From the NCBI GenBank assembly GCA_036394995.1, contig DASWED010000089.1, positions 1 to 64,000 on the forward strand: DNA of 64,000 nucleotides, read 5' to 3'. The position numbers were made by a program, and so were the translations under genes. Shown here piece after piece: positions 26,807-35,161 of this stretch. Origin of the DNA: DASWED01 sp036394995. GTDB taxonomy: Bacteria; Actinomycetota; UBA4738; JACQTL01. The notes beneath the pieces are model-generated. The model was not told where the DNA came from and made no database searches. It saw only the letters and a program-made list of their open reading frames with translations. Positions within the stretch are counted from its first letter, which is position 1; each line of letters opens with the position of its first letter.

Positions 26807-27396
26807 TGGCTGCCGTCGTCGGGATCCGCCATGCGACAGTGGAGAACCCAGATCACCTCATGTACGGCCGGCTGGACGGGTTCCCGCTGGCGGCGGACGG
26901 CATGGCGGCCGCGCGGACGCTGGGTGAGGCCCTTCGCAACTCCAACATCGTGGCGGTGGATGCGAGCCCGTTGACCCGGGCTCAGGAGACGGCCCGGGCC
27001 CTGGCCGAGCCCCGCGGCCTGGAGGTCCGAACCGACGCGCGGCTCATCGAGTGGGGTGGTCTTGCCCGGTGGTTCGGCCGGCCATGGGCCGAGGCCATGA
27101 CGGACCCGGAGCTGCTCGCCGTCTATGCCGATCCCGCGGCGAAGGGCAACGACGATCCCCTGGACGAGGCCGCGGGCCGGGTGACCGCGTGGGCCGAGGA
27201 GGCAGCGGATCGCCATCCGGACGGGGTCGTCCTCGGCGTCTCACACGAGGCGCCGCTGGTGGCCGCGTACCTGGCGGGACGGGGCGGCGACTGGTCCGCG
27301 TTCCGCATGCTGAACATCCCGCACCTCGGTGGGGTCCGACTGATTCCCGGGCCGCCCGAGATCGTCGATCCCGAGATCCTCGTTCCGTCATGCTAG
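26806..27396 (+). CDS. Histidine phosphatase superfamily protein
   Basis: 196-residue protein of the phosphoglycerate-mutase-like fold. The catalytic N-terminal motif, usually RHG, is RHA (VGIRHATVENP), followed by YGRLDGFPL, DASPLTRAQETARAL and the second histidine in VVLGVSHEAPL. These are the expected arginine, histidine and second-histidine positions, so it is probably an active phosphatase, perhaps of small metabolites. The Gly-to-Ala change is unusual but chemically mild. Divergent from the MtrA-like regulator across 171 bases. Confidence 0.85.
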   Translation: MAAVVGIRHATVENPDHLMYGRLDGFPLAADGMAAARTLGEALRNSNIVAVDASPLTRAQETARALAEPRGLEVRTDARLIEWGGLARWFGRPWAEAMTDPELLAVYADPAAKGNDDPLDEAAGRVTAWAEEAADRHPDGVVLGVSHEAPLVAAYLAGRGGDWSAFRMLNIPHLGGVRLIPGPPEIVDPEILVPSC

Positions 27397-27476
27397 AGAC
27401 GGCCCCGCGTTCCGGGTTCTGAACCGACCGGGGTGGCCCCTCCCGTCTGGGCGAGACCCGTCCGGGGAACGAAGTT

Positions 27477-27494
27477 GCTGAAGGTTCGCTGAAG
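27477..27494 (+). promoter_or_regulatory. Paired direct repeats upstream of htrA, likely response-regulator site
   Basis: GCTGAAG at 27477-27483 and again at 27488-27494, an 11-base period, the spacing typical for OmpR-family dimers. They lie about 40-60 bases before the predicted htrA transcription start, a position suited to activation. Confidence 0.5.
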
Positions 27495-27534
27495 AGACGG
27501 GTCGTTTCCGGCGCCGGCGGCGAATATGTAGGTG

Positions 27535-28707
27535 ATGAAACGACTCCTCATTGCGATCGGAGTTCTGGCCGCGGTGGCCACCGGGTGCGCCACGGTCACC
27601 AGCTCCTCGGGGTCCTCGCCCGCATTCAGGACCTGGGGGTCCGGCAAGGCGTCGAAGTCCACCGCCCCGGCCACCACGCCGGTCCCGACCATCCCGACGC
27701 CGCCGTCGCTGTCGCCGCTCCCGCCGGAGGACCCCAACGCCGAGCCGGTGGTCCAGGTGGTCCATCGGGTGCTCCCCGCCGTGGTGAACGTCACGACGAA
27801 CCTGCTCGAGCCGAACCCCCTCGGCGGCTCGCAGCAGGGGCGAGGCGTCGGCACCGGGTTCGTCATCCGCTCGGACGGCATCGTCGTGACGAACTTCCAT
27901 GTGGTGGAAGGAGCTCAGCGGATCACGGTCACCACGTCGACCGAGCCCACCAGGACCTTCGAGGCCCGGGTCATCGGGGGCGACTCGGAGGCCGACCTGG
28001 CCGTCCTGAAGGTGGACGCCACCGGACTGCCCACGGTGCGGATGGGCGACTCCGCGCAACTGGAGCTGGGGCAGCGCGTCGTGGCGGTGGGCTACGCGCT
28101 CGCGCTGAGCGGAGGCCCCACGGTCACCAGCGGGATCGTGTCTGCGCTCGACCGCGAGGTGAAGGCCGCCGATCCCAATGCCTCAGGCGGGTCGAGGAGC
28201 TACACCCACGTCATCCAGACCGACGCGGCCATCAACCCCGGGAACTCCGGCGGACCGTTGGTGAACCTCCAGGGCCAGGTGGTGGGGATCAACACCGCCG
28301 GCGCCCAGCAGGCGGAGAACATCGGGTTCGCCATCTCGATCGACGCCGCGAAGCCCACGATCGAACACGCGGTGCAGAACCCCTCCGCGCCGCTCGCGTT
28401 CCTGGGGGTGACCACCACCACGGTCACGCCGCTGATCGAACAGCAGGAGAACCTCACGGTCGACTCCGGCGCGTTCGTCATCGACGTCGCGCCCAAGGGT
28501 CCCGCCGAGGACGCCGGGATCGACTCCGGCGACGTGATCGTGAAGTTCGACGACCAGGCCGTGGACGGCTCCGAGAGGCTCGGCGAGCTCATCCTGGCCC
28601 ACCACCCGGGCGACGACGCCAACGTCACGGTCGTCCACCAGGACGGCTCCGACCAGACCTACCACGTCACCCTCGGCGTCCGGCCCCTCCCCACCGCCTC
28701 GCCGTAG
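27535..28707 (+). CDS. htrA: HtrA/DegP-type trypsin-like serine protease with PDZ domain (lipoprotein)
   Basis: 390 residues. Lipoprotein signal with lipobox VATGC near residue 18, a Pro/Ser/Thr-rich linker to about 75, then the protease. The triad is visible: His in VTNFHVVEG, Asp in SEADLAVLKV and Ser in NPGNSGGPL. A PDZ domain follows (SGAFVIDVAPKGPAEDAGI, GDVIVKFDDQAV). It would degrade or refold damaged proteins outside the membrane. ATG 27535 is chosen over GTG 27532 because GAATAT at 27522-27527 lies exactly 7 bases before it, suggesting a leaderless transcript. Upstream direct repeats suggest control by the nearby two-component system. Confidence 0.9.
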   Translation: MKRLLIAIGVLAAVATGCATVTSSSGSSPAFRTWGSGKASKSTAPATTPVPTIPTPPSLSPLPPEDPNAEPVVQVVHRVLPAVVNVTTNLLEPNPLGGSQQGRGVGTGFVIRSDGIVVTNFHVVEGAQRITVTTSTEPTRTFEARVIGGDSEADLAVLKVDATGLPTVRMGDSAQLELGQRVVAVGYALALSGGPTVTSGIVSALDREVKAADPNASGGSRSYTHVIQTDAAINPGNSGGPLVNLQGQVVGINTAGAQQAENIGFAISIDAAKPTIEHAVQNPSAPLAFLGVTTTTVTPLIEQQENLTVDSGAFVIDVAPKGPAEDAGIDSGDVIVKFDDQAVDGSERLGELILAHHPGDDANVTVVHQDGSDQTYHVTLGVRPLPTASP

Positions 28708-28764
28708 CGAAGCAGCTTCCGGTCATGGATGGCGAGCCGGTCGGTTGGGTCTCGCCGGCTGCGC

Positions 28765-28778
28765 TAGCCTCTTCTGGG
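28765..28778 (+). promoter_or_regulatory. -10 box of leaderless ttuB (TAGCCT)
   Basis: TAGCCT at 28765-28770, then exactly 7 bases to GTG 28778. This also decides the ttuB start against an in-frame ATG 33 bases upstream. Confidence 0.55.
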
Positions 28779-28990
28779 TGAAGGTTCGACTGCGGAATCC
28801 GGATCGCGAGGTATCGGTCGGCGGACCTCGGCGGGTGCGGGACGTGCTGGCCGAGCTGGGCATCGATCCGGACACCGTGCTGGTGATCCGAGACAAGGCG
28901 CTGGTCACCCGGGAGGAACGGCTGGACGACGGTGATGAGATCGAGGTCCGCCCGGTGATCTCCGGGGGCTCGGGGGGGATTGAAGAATGA
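28778..28990 (+). CDS. ttuB: TtuB-like ubiquitin-fold sulfur carrier protein
   Basis: 70-residue beta-grasp protein of the MoaD/ThiS/TtuB group. It starts VKVRLRNPDREV, has RRVRDVLAELGIDPDTVLVI and DDGDEIEVRPVISGG, closely parallel to Thermus TtuB, which ends AISGG. TtuB is thiocarboxylated at its terminal Gly-Gly and donates sulfur to TtuA for 2-thiolation of tRNA position 54; it can also be conjugated to proteins. Here the reading continues six residues past the first GG (SGGIEE), so maturation would need trimming. Its stop overlaps the ttuA start (ATGA). Preceded by a leaderless promoter. Confidence 0.83.
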   Translation: MKVRLRNPDREVSVGGPRRVRDVLAELGIDPDTVLVIRDKALVTREERLDDGDEIEVRPVISGGSGGIEE

Positions 28991-30003
28991 GGTGCCGGCG
29001 GTGCCGGGGGCCGGCCGTGGTGGAGGTCAGGCGGCACAACGCCGCCTTCTGCCAGGAGTGCTTCGTGCACCACGTGCACGAGACGGTGAAGCGCTCCATC
29101 AAGTCGCACCGGATGTTCGGGCCGGACGAACGGATCATGGTCGCCGTCTCTGGCGGCAAGGACTCCCTGGGGCTGTGGGAGATCCTCCTCGATCTGGGAT
29201 ACCGGGCCGCCGGGATGTACCTGGGGCTCGGGATCGGCGAGTACTCGGAGCGCTCCCGCGTTGTCACGAAGGCCTTCGCCGACGAACACGAAGCGGACCT
29301 CATCGACGTGGACCTCCGCGGCGAGTACGGCTACGACATCCCCACCGCCGGCAAGAAGGGGTCCCGGTCCACATGCGCCGTGTGCGGCCTCTCGAAGCGG
29401 TACGTGTTCAACCGGGTGGCCCTGGACCACGGGTTCGACGTGGTGGCCACCGGCCACAACCTGGACGACGAGGCTGCCACGCTGCTCGGGAACACGCTTC
29501 GGTGGCAGACCGAGTACATCGCCCGGCAGTTCCCGGTCCTCCCGTCGCGCGAGGGCATGGTGAAGAAGGTCAAACCGCTGATCCGGCTGTCCGAGCTGGA
29601 GACCGCCGCGTACGCGTTCCTGCGCGGGATCGACTATGTGGTGGAGGAGTGCCCGCTGGTCGGCGGGAACACCCAGCTCCGGTACAAGGCCGCGATGAAC
29701 CAGCTCGAGCGGACGAGCCCCGGGACCAAGGCCCAGTTCCTGCTGGGATACATCGATCGGGCGGCGCCGCTGTTCAAGCACGAGGACACAGCGGAGCTGT
29801 CGCCGTGCGAACGGTGCGGGCAGCCCACCACCGGCCGGTTCTGCGCGTTCTGCCGGGCCCGGGCCCAGGTCCTGGGGGAGCGACTCGGCGCGCCCCCCGA
29901 GAAGTCGGAGAGCGACCGCCAGGTGGCCGGCGAGCTGTCCGAGGAGGTCCTCCCGGCCGAGCTGTACGGCGGCGCGCCGGCGGCCCTGACGATGGGAAGC
30001 TGA
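28987..30003 (+). CDS. ttuA: tRNA 2-thiolation enzyme TtuA (TtcA/NcsA family)
   Basis: 338 residues. An N-terminal zinc knuckle uses Cys3, Cys6, Cys22 and Cys25. The PP-loop ATP-binding motif SGGKDS lies at 55-60. Cys130 and Cys133 (STCAVCGL) and Cys222 (EECPLVGG) match the three Fe-S ligands of Thermus TtuA at the same numbers. A second zinc knuckle is SPCERCG...CAFC near 274-289. The enzyme adenylates U54 in the tRNA T-loop and replaces the oxygen by sulfur from TtuB. ATG overlaps the ttuB stop; trmI follows after 6 bases. Family known; substrate position inferred from similarity and context. Confidence 0.88.
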   Translation: MRCRRCRGPAVVEVRRHNAAFCQECFVHHVHETVKRSIKSHRMFGPDERIMVAVSGGKDSLGLWEILLDLGYRAAGMYLGLGIGEYSERSRVVTKAFADEHEADLIDVDLRGEYGYDIPTAGKKGSRSTCAVCGLSKRYVFNRVALDHGFDVVATGHNLDDEAATLLGNTLRWQTEYIARQFPVLPSREGMVKKVKPLIRLSELETAAYAFLRGIDYVVEECPLVGGNTQLRYKAAMNQLERTSPGTKAQFLLGYIDRAAPLFKHEDTAELSPCERCGQPTTGRFCAFCRARAQVLGERLGAPPEKSESDRQVAGELSEEVLPAELYGGAPAALTMGS

Positions 30004-30009
30004 GCCGAC

Positions 30010-30900
30010 GTGAGCGCGCCGTTCGAACCGGGGGAACGCGTGCTCCTGCTCGATGCGCGGGGGCGGCGGTACCTGGTCCGGCTCCAGCCCGACCGCGAGT
30101 TCCACTTCCACGGGGGGCACGTGCCGTTCGCGGACATCATCGGCCGCGACGAGGGCCTGGTCCTGAACACCTCGAAGGGCGCGGCGCTCCAGGTGTTCCG
30201 GCCCCGCCTGGTCGACTTCGTGCTGAAGATGCCCCGCGGCGCGCAGGTGGTGTACCCGAAAGACCTCGCGGCGATCCTGATGCACGCGGACATCGGGCCG
30301 GGCTCGCGCGTCCTCGAGGCCGGAACGGGGTCCGGCGCGCTGACCCTGGCCCTGTGCCGCGCGGTGGGCCCCGAGGGCGGTGTCACCACGTACGAGCTCC
30401 GGCCGGAGTTCCAGGACAAGGCCGCGGCGAACGTGGAGATGTTCTTCGGCAAGCAGCCGGCGAACCTGTCCATGCGCAGCGGCGACCTCCGGGAGGTCAC
30501 GGAGACCGGCGAGCGGTTCGACCGGGTGATCCTGGACATGCCGGAGCCGTGGGGGGTGCTCGAGGCCGTCACCGAGGTCCTCGAGCCGGGCGGCATCTTG
30601 TGCGCCTACCTCCCCACGACGATCCAGATCCAGACGCTGGCCCTGGCCCTCCGTGACCACGAGTTCCAGCAGGTGGAGACGTTCGAGCTGATGCTCCGGT
30701 CCTGGTTCGTCACCGAGCGCAGCGTCCGCCCCGATCACCGCATGGTGGGCCACACGGGCTTCATCACGGTGGGCCGCTACGGGCCTGGAGGCCCGCGGGC
30801 CGACGCCATCGCGCCGGAGGACCTCCGGGACCCCGATCCGCCCGAGGTCGCACCGGACGGGCCCGAAGGGCTCCACCCCGCGGGCGGTGAAACCCCGTAG
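30010..30900 (+). CDS. trmI: tRNA (adenine58-N1)-methyltransferase TrmI
   Basis: 296 residues, GTG start. An N-terminal small beta domain ([19 protein letters not shown]) precedes a Rossmann methyltransferase with SAM motif [15 protein letters not shown] near 95-110, acidic post-motif TTYELRPEF, and the catalytic-region [10 protein letters not shown] near 175. This is the tetrameric TrmI that makes m1A58 in the T-loop. TrmI upstream of the proteasomal ATPase is common in actinobacteria. The Pro/Asp-rich tail is probably disordered. Co-transcribed with ttuB and ttuA. Confidence 0.92.
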   Translation: MSAPFEPGERVLLLDARGRRYLVRLQPDREFHFHGGHVPFADIIGRDEGLVLNTSKGAALQVFRPRLVDFVLKMPRGAQVVYPKDLAAILMHADIGPGSRVLEAGTGSGALTLALCRAVGPEGGVTTYELRPEFQDKAAANVEMFFGKQPANLSMRSGDLREVTETGERFDRVILDMPEPWGVLEAVTEVLEPGGILCAYLPTTIQIQTLALALRDHEFQQVETFELMLRSWFVTERSVRPDHRMVGHTGFITVGRYGPGGPRADAIAPEDLRDPDPPEVAPDGPEGLHPAGGETP

Positions 30901-30979
30901 AACGGGGTACAGCCCCGAGCGGCGCGTACCGAAGATCGGAGGCAGACCGGATACACTCGGGCGGCAGGAGGTTGCGACG

Positions 30980-32740
30980 ATGCCCCAGGACTCTCGAGAG
31001 CAGTTCGAGCAGTACGAGAAGGAACGGCACGAGCTCGAGACCCAGATCAAGTTCCTGGAGGACGAGGTGGCCCTGTTGCGTCGGCGCCTGTCGAACGCCC
31101 CACGCCAGGTGAAGATCCTCGAGGAGAAGCTGGTCCAGACCCGCGCCGACCTGTCCAGGGCCCTCGCCCAGAACGAGAAGCTCGTGACGGTGATGAAGGC
31201 CGAGCGCGACAAGATCGAGGCGCTCAAGGAGGAGGTCGAGAAGCTCACCCAGCCGCCGGCCACGTTCGGCGTGTTCCTGGCCATGGTGGAGGACGAGGAT
31301 TCCGTGGCCGACGTGTTCACCGCCGGCCGGAAGATGCGCGTCTCGGTGGACCCCTCGCTGGAGCGGGACCGCCTGCGCAAGGGCGTGGAGGTCATCCTCA
31401 ACGAGGCCCTCAACGTCGTGGAGATCCTGGACCAGGACCGCCAGGGCGAGGTCGTGACGGTCAAGGAGCACGTCGACGACGAACGCGTGATCGTGATCGG
31501 CCGGGGCGACGAGTCCCAGGTGGCGATGCTCTCGGAGGCGCTGCGCGACCAGGTCATCCGCGTGGGCGACTCCCTCCTGCTCGACCCCCGCTCGGGCCAC
31601 GTCCTGGAGAAGCTCCCGAAGCAGGAGATCGAGGAGCTGGTCCTCGAGGAGATCCCGAACATCTCCTACGAGGACATCGGGGGCCTCACCGGGCAGATCG
31701 AGGCCATCCGCGACGCCGTGGAGCTGCCGTTCCTGTACTCGGAGCTGTTCCACGAGCACCAGCTGAAGCCGCCGAAGGGCGTGCTGCTGTACGGGCCCCC
31801 GGGATGCGGCAAGACCCTCATCGCGAAGGCCGTGGCCAAGTCGCTGGCCGAACAGGTGGCGAACAAGACCGGCCGGGCCGACGCCCACTCGTACTTCCTG
31901 AACGTGAAGGGCCCGGAGCTGTTGAACAAGTACGTCGGCGAGACCGAGCGGCAGATCCGGATGATCTTCCAGCGAGCCAAGGAGAAGTCCGACGAGGGCT
32001 TCCCCGTGATCGTGTTCTTCGACGAGATGGACTCGCTCTTCCGGACGCGGGGCTCGGGGATCTCCTCCGACGTGGAGAACACCATCGTCCCCCAGCTGCT
32101 GTCGGAGATCGACGGCGTGGAGTCGCTGAAGAACGTCATCGTGATCGGGGCCTCGAACCGCGAGGACATGATCGACCCGGCCATCCTGCGGCCCGGGCGG
32201 CTCGACGTGAAGATCAAGATCGAGCGACCGGACCAGGCGGCCGCGGGCGACATCATGTCGAAGTACCTCAACCCGGAGGTCCCGATCCACCCCGACGACG
32301 TCCAGTCGTCGGGGGGCGACAAGCCCAAGGCCATCGCCCGGATGATCGAGACCACGGTGGAGCGGATGTACGCGCCGTCGGACGAGAACCGGTTCCTGGA
32401 GGTCACGTACCAGTCCGGCGACAAGGAGATCCTGTACTTCAAGGACTTCAATTCCGGCGCGATGATCGAGAACATCGTGGCCCGGGCCAAGAAGGAGGCC
32501 ATCAAGCGGTTCCTCCAGTCCGGGCAGAAGGGCATCAAGATCGACGACCTGGTCCAGGCCATCCGGGACGAGTTCAAGGAGAACGAGGACCTCCCGAACA
32601 CGACGAACCCGGACGACTGGGCCCGCATCTCCGGCAAGAAGGGCGAGCGGATCGTCTACGTCCGGACCCTCCTCGCCGAGGGCGAAGAGGGCAAGTCGGG
32701 CCGCCAGGTCGAACGCATCAACTCCGGCCAGTACCTGTAG
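30980..32740 (+). CDS. arc: Proteasomal ATPase ARC/Mpa
   Basis: 586 residues of the AAA unfoldase that caps the bacterial proteasome. The N-terminal coiled coil (about 1-75, [19 protein letters not shown]) binds Pup; two OB domains follow to about 225; then the AAA module with Walker A GPPGCGKT near 272 and Walker [10 protein letters not shown] near 343. The C-terminus is GQYL, the Gln-Tyr-Leu type tail that docks into the PrcA ring. AGGAGG sits 8 bases before ATG 30980, and TACACT at 30952-30957 may be a -10 giving it a promoter separate from trmI. It unfolds pupylated proteins and feeds them to PrcBA. Confidence 0.96.
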   Translation: MPQDSREQFEQYEKERHELETQIKFLEDEVALLRRRLSNAPRQVKILEEKLVQTRADLSRALAQNEKLVTVMKAERDKIEALKEEVEKLTQPPATFGVFLAMVEDEDSVADVFTAGRKMRVSVDPSLERDRLRKGVEVILNEALNVVEILDQDRQGEVVTVKEHVDDERVIVIGRGDESQVAMLSEALRDQVIRVGDSLLLDPRSGHVLEKLPKQEIEELVLEEIPNISYEDIGGLTGQIEAIRDAVELPFLYSELFHEHQLKPPKGVLLYGPPGCGKTLIAKAVAKSLAEQVANKTGRADAHSYFLNVKGPELLNKYVGETERQIRMIFQRAKEKSDEGFPVIVFFDEMDSLFRTRGSGISSDVENTIVPQLLSEIDGVESLKNVIVIGASNREDMIDPAILRPGRLDVKIKIERPDQAAAGDIMSKYLNPEVPIHPDDVQSSGGDKPKAIARMIETTVERMYAPSDENRFLEVTYQSGDKEILYFKDFNSGAMIENIVARAKKEAIKRFLQSGQKGIKIDDLVQAIRDEFKENEDLPNTTNPDDWARISGKKGERIVYVRTLLAEGEEGKSGRQVERINSGQYL

Positions 32741-32759
32741 GTCGCACTCGCAGGCGCCG

Positions 32760-33296
32760 CTACAGCTCGACGCGGATGTTCACGTCGATGCCGAGGGGCT
32801 TCAGGACGTCGATGATCTGTGCGGTGATGTCCGCCAGTTGAGCCACGTCGGCGGCGCAGGGCAGGCCGGGGGAGTGGAGGCAGTCTGCCTGGAGGCTCGG
32901 GATCAGCCGCTCGGTCTGGTGGAGCAGCCCTCGCAGGTGGTCGACCTCGTCCTGCAGGCCGGGAGGCGCCGGGCCCGACGCGTCGATGCGCCGGATGGCC
33001 TCGTGGACGTCGTCCGGGATGTGGCGCAGCGCGGTTCCCAGCGCGTCGAGGTCCCGGGCCTTCACCGCGTCGAATGCCGCCTGGAGGTCCTGGAGAAACG
33101 GGTCCATGGCGTCCCCCACGGCCTTCGCCCACCGGGCCACGTCGGCGGTTCCGATGGGCGACGGGATGGTGGGCGTGGGGGAGGGCCTGGTGACCAGCGT
33201 GGGTTGCGGCGACGGAGACTCTTTCGCGTCACCCCCGCTGCACGCGGCCATGAGCACCCCCAGCGCGAGCGTCGTGGCCCTGATGCGTCGGCACAT
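32760..33296 (-). CDS. Putative lipoprotein between arc and dop
   Basis: 178 residues. GGGAGGAAC precedes ATG 33296, which starts a lipoprotein signal peptide (lipobox MAAC near residue 19) and a Pro/Ser/Thr linker. The mature domain is helical: GTADVARWAKAVGDAMDPF, LQDLQAAFDAVKARDLDALG, with two Cys (ADCLHSPGLPCAAD) that may pair. No recognised family. It interrupts the otherwise plus-strand proteasome cluster and is transcribed divergently from dop. Confidence 0.72.
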   Translation of the reverse strand: MCRRIRATTLALGVLMAACSGGDAKESPSPQPTLVTRPSPTPTIPSPIGTADVARWAKAVGDAMDPFLQDLQAAFDAVKARDLDALGTALRHIPDDVHEAIRRIDASGPAPPGLQDEVDHLRGLLHQTERLIPSLQADCLHSPGLPCAADVAQLADITAQIIDVLKPLGIDVNIRVEL

Positions 33297-33390
33297 GTTC
33301 CTCCCGTCACCCACGTACATACCCATCCGGGCGCCCCGGCGCGAGGCAATCCAGGCGAACGGCCCTTGCGTTCCGTGAGGGGGCGGGTAG

Positions 33391-33404
33391 TACCCTCCAT
33401 GCGA
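33391..33404 (+). promoter_or_regulatory. -10 box of leaderless dop (TACCCT)
   Basis: TACCCT at 33391-33396 and 7 bases to ATG 33404. A weak -35, TTGCGT at 33366-33371, has a long 19-base spacer. Confidence 0.5.
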
Positions 33405-34888
33405 TGGCGATCGACAAGGTCATGGGGATCGAGACCGAGTACGGCATCTCGGCGCCCGGTTCGGCGGAGTTCAACCCCGTGCTGTCCTCGTCGCTCCTCA
33501 TCAACACGTTCGCGGGAGCCCTCCGCCGGATCCGATGGGACTACGAGCAGGAGTCCCCGCTCCGCGACGCGCGAGGGTTCGAACCGGTCCAGGCCCGTGA
33601 GCCGGCCGATGAGGATCTGGGCCTGGCCAACGTGATCCTGCCGAACGGCGCCCGCTACTACGTGGACCATGCCCACCCCGAGTACTCCACGCCGGAGTGC
33701 GCCACGCCGCGGGACCTGGTGGTGCACGACAAGGCCGGCGAACGGATCCTGGAGCGCTCCCTGCAGGAGGTCCAGTCGATCCTGCCGCCGGGGGCCCGCC
33801 TGGCCATCTACAAGAACAACACCGACGGCAAGGGGAACTCGTACGGAACCCACGAGAACTACCTGGTGGACCGCGCCACGCCGTTCGGGCGGATCGTCCG
33901 GGACCTCACGCCGTTCTTCGTGACCCGCCAGGTGTTCACCGGGGCCGGGAAGGTCGGTGCGGAGGGACCGCGGGCCCAGGGGTCGAACGTCGGCTACCAG
34001 CTCAGCCAGCGGGCCGACTTCTTCGAGGCCGAGGTGGGTTTGGAGACCACGCTGAAGCGGCCCATCATCAACACCCGGGACGAGCCCCACGCCGACCCGG
34101 AGCGGTACCGGCGCCTCCACTGCATCATCGGCGACGCGAACCTGTGCGAGGTGGCCACGTTCATCAAGGTGGGGTCCACCGGGATCGTGCTGAAGATGAT
34201 CGAGGACGAGTTCCTGCCGGAGCTCTCGATCGACCAGCCCGTGCAGGCGCTGCACGAGGTCTCGTGGGACGTGACGTGCCGGGCCACGGTCCGCCTCCTC
34301 GACGGGCGCCGGGTCACCGCGATACAGCTCCAGTGGGAGTACCTGGACCACGCGAAGAAGTACGTCGAGGAGCGCGACGCGACCCCGGCGAACCTCGAGG
34401 TCCTGCAGCGGTGGGAGGCCGTCCTCACGGCCCTGGAGGACGACCCGCTGTCCCTGCACCGGGAGCTGGACTGGGTGGCCAAGTACCGCGTCCTGGAGGG
34501 CTACCGGGAACGCGACGGCCTGGCCTGGAACGATCCCAAGCTCCGCCTGGTGGACCTCCAGTACCACGACGTCCGGCGGGACAAGGGCCTGTACCAGCGC
34601 CTGGCGGCCACCGGGAAGGTCGAGCGCCTGACCACCGACGAGGAGGTCACCCGGGCCATGCTCGAACCGCCGGAGGACACCAGGGCCTTCTTCCGGGGCC
34701 GGTGCATCGAACGGTACCCGGAGGCCATCGTGGCCGCGTCGTGGGATTCGCTGATCTTCGACACGGGGCGCGACGTGCTCCAGCGCGTTCCCATGCGCGA
34801 ACCCCTCCGGGGAACCCGGGGGCACGTTGACGCCCTCCTGAACGACGCCCCCGACGCCGCGACCCTGGTCGACCGTCTCCAGAGCTGA
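33404..34888 (+). CDS. dop: Dop, deamidase/depupylase of Pup
   Basis: 494 residues, carboxylate-amine ligase fold shared with PafA. Catalytic-region motifs: IETEYGIS near 9-16 and YYVDHAHPEYS with Asp88 as probable nucleophile. Between them is a Dop-specific insertion (about 40-75, DYEQESPLRDARGFEPV), the Dop loop missing in PafA. Later: YKNNTDGKGNSYGTHENYL and [13 protein letters not shown]. Dop deamidates Pup-Gln and cleaves Pup from substrates; since Pup here ends in Glu, depupylation is the expected main role. Start supported by a leaderless promoter. Confidence 0.95.
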   Translation: MAIDKVMGIETEYGISAPGSAEFNPVLSSSLLINTFAGALRRIRWDYEQESPLRDARGFEPVQAREPADEDLGLANVILPNGARYYVDHAHPEYSTPECATPRDLVVHDKAGERILERSLQEVQSILPPGARLAIYKNNTDGKGNSYGTHENYLVDRATPFGRIVRDLTPFFVTRQVFTGAGKVGAEGPRAQGSNVGYQLSQRADFFEAEVGLETTLKRPIINTRDEPHADPERYRRLHCIIGDANLCEVATFIKVGSTGIVLKMIEDEFLPELSIDQPVQALHEVSWDVTCRATVRLLDGRRVTAIQLQWEYLDHAKKYVEERDATPANLEVLQRWEAVLTALEDDPLSLHRELDWVAKYRVLEGYRERDGLAWNDPKLRLVDLQYHDVRRDKGLYQRLAATGKVERLTTDEEVTRAMLEPPEDTRAFFRGRCIERYPEAIVAASWDSLIFDTGRDVLQRVPMREPLRGTRGHVDALLNDAPDAATLVDRLQS

Positions 34889-34957
34889 TTCCCCGGCCTT
34901 GACGGCACCCGCCGGTAGAATGGGCTCCTGGTTGGTTCGGGTGGGGAAGGAGCAGGT

Positions 34958-35161
34958 GTGCCGCAGGAACAGGAACAGCGCAAGACCCAGAAGCGCGGAG
35001 GCGGAGGCGGCGACGGCGACGACGCCGGTCAGGTCCAGTCCACCGCCAAGGGCGAGGCCCTGAAGGAGGAGATGGACGACATCCTCGACGAGATCGATTC
35101 CGTCCTGGAGGAGAACGCCGAGGAGTTCATCAAGTCCTACGTCCAAAAAGGCGGCGAATGA
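34958..35161 (+). CDS. pup: Prokaryotic ubiquitin-like protein Pup, ending in Gly-Gly-Glu
   Basis: 67 residues, GTG start with AAGGAG five bases upstream. The N-terminus is disordered and Gly/Asp-rich; the C-terminal half carries the helix that binds ARC ([20 protein letters not shown]) and the tail SYVQKGGE. Most Pups end GGQ and need deamidation by Dop; this one is encoded with terminal Glu and should be ligation-competent at once. PafA would link that Glu to substrate lysines. The stop overlaps the prcB start (ATGA). TAGAAT at 34916-34921 is a possible -10. Confidence 0.96.
   Translation: MPQEQEQRKTQKRGGGGGDGDDAGQVQSTAKGEALKEEMDDILDEIDSVLEENAEEFIKSYVQKGGE

Noticed and set aside
34899..34921. 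TTGACG and TAGAAT upstream of pup as a full promoter
   Set aside because: The spacer is only 11 bases; the TAGAAT alone may still be a -10 box.
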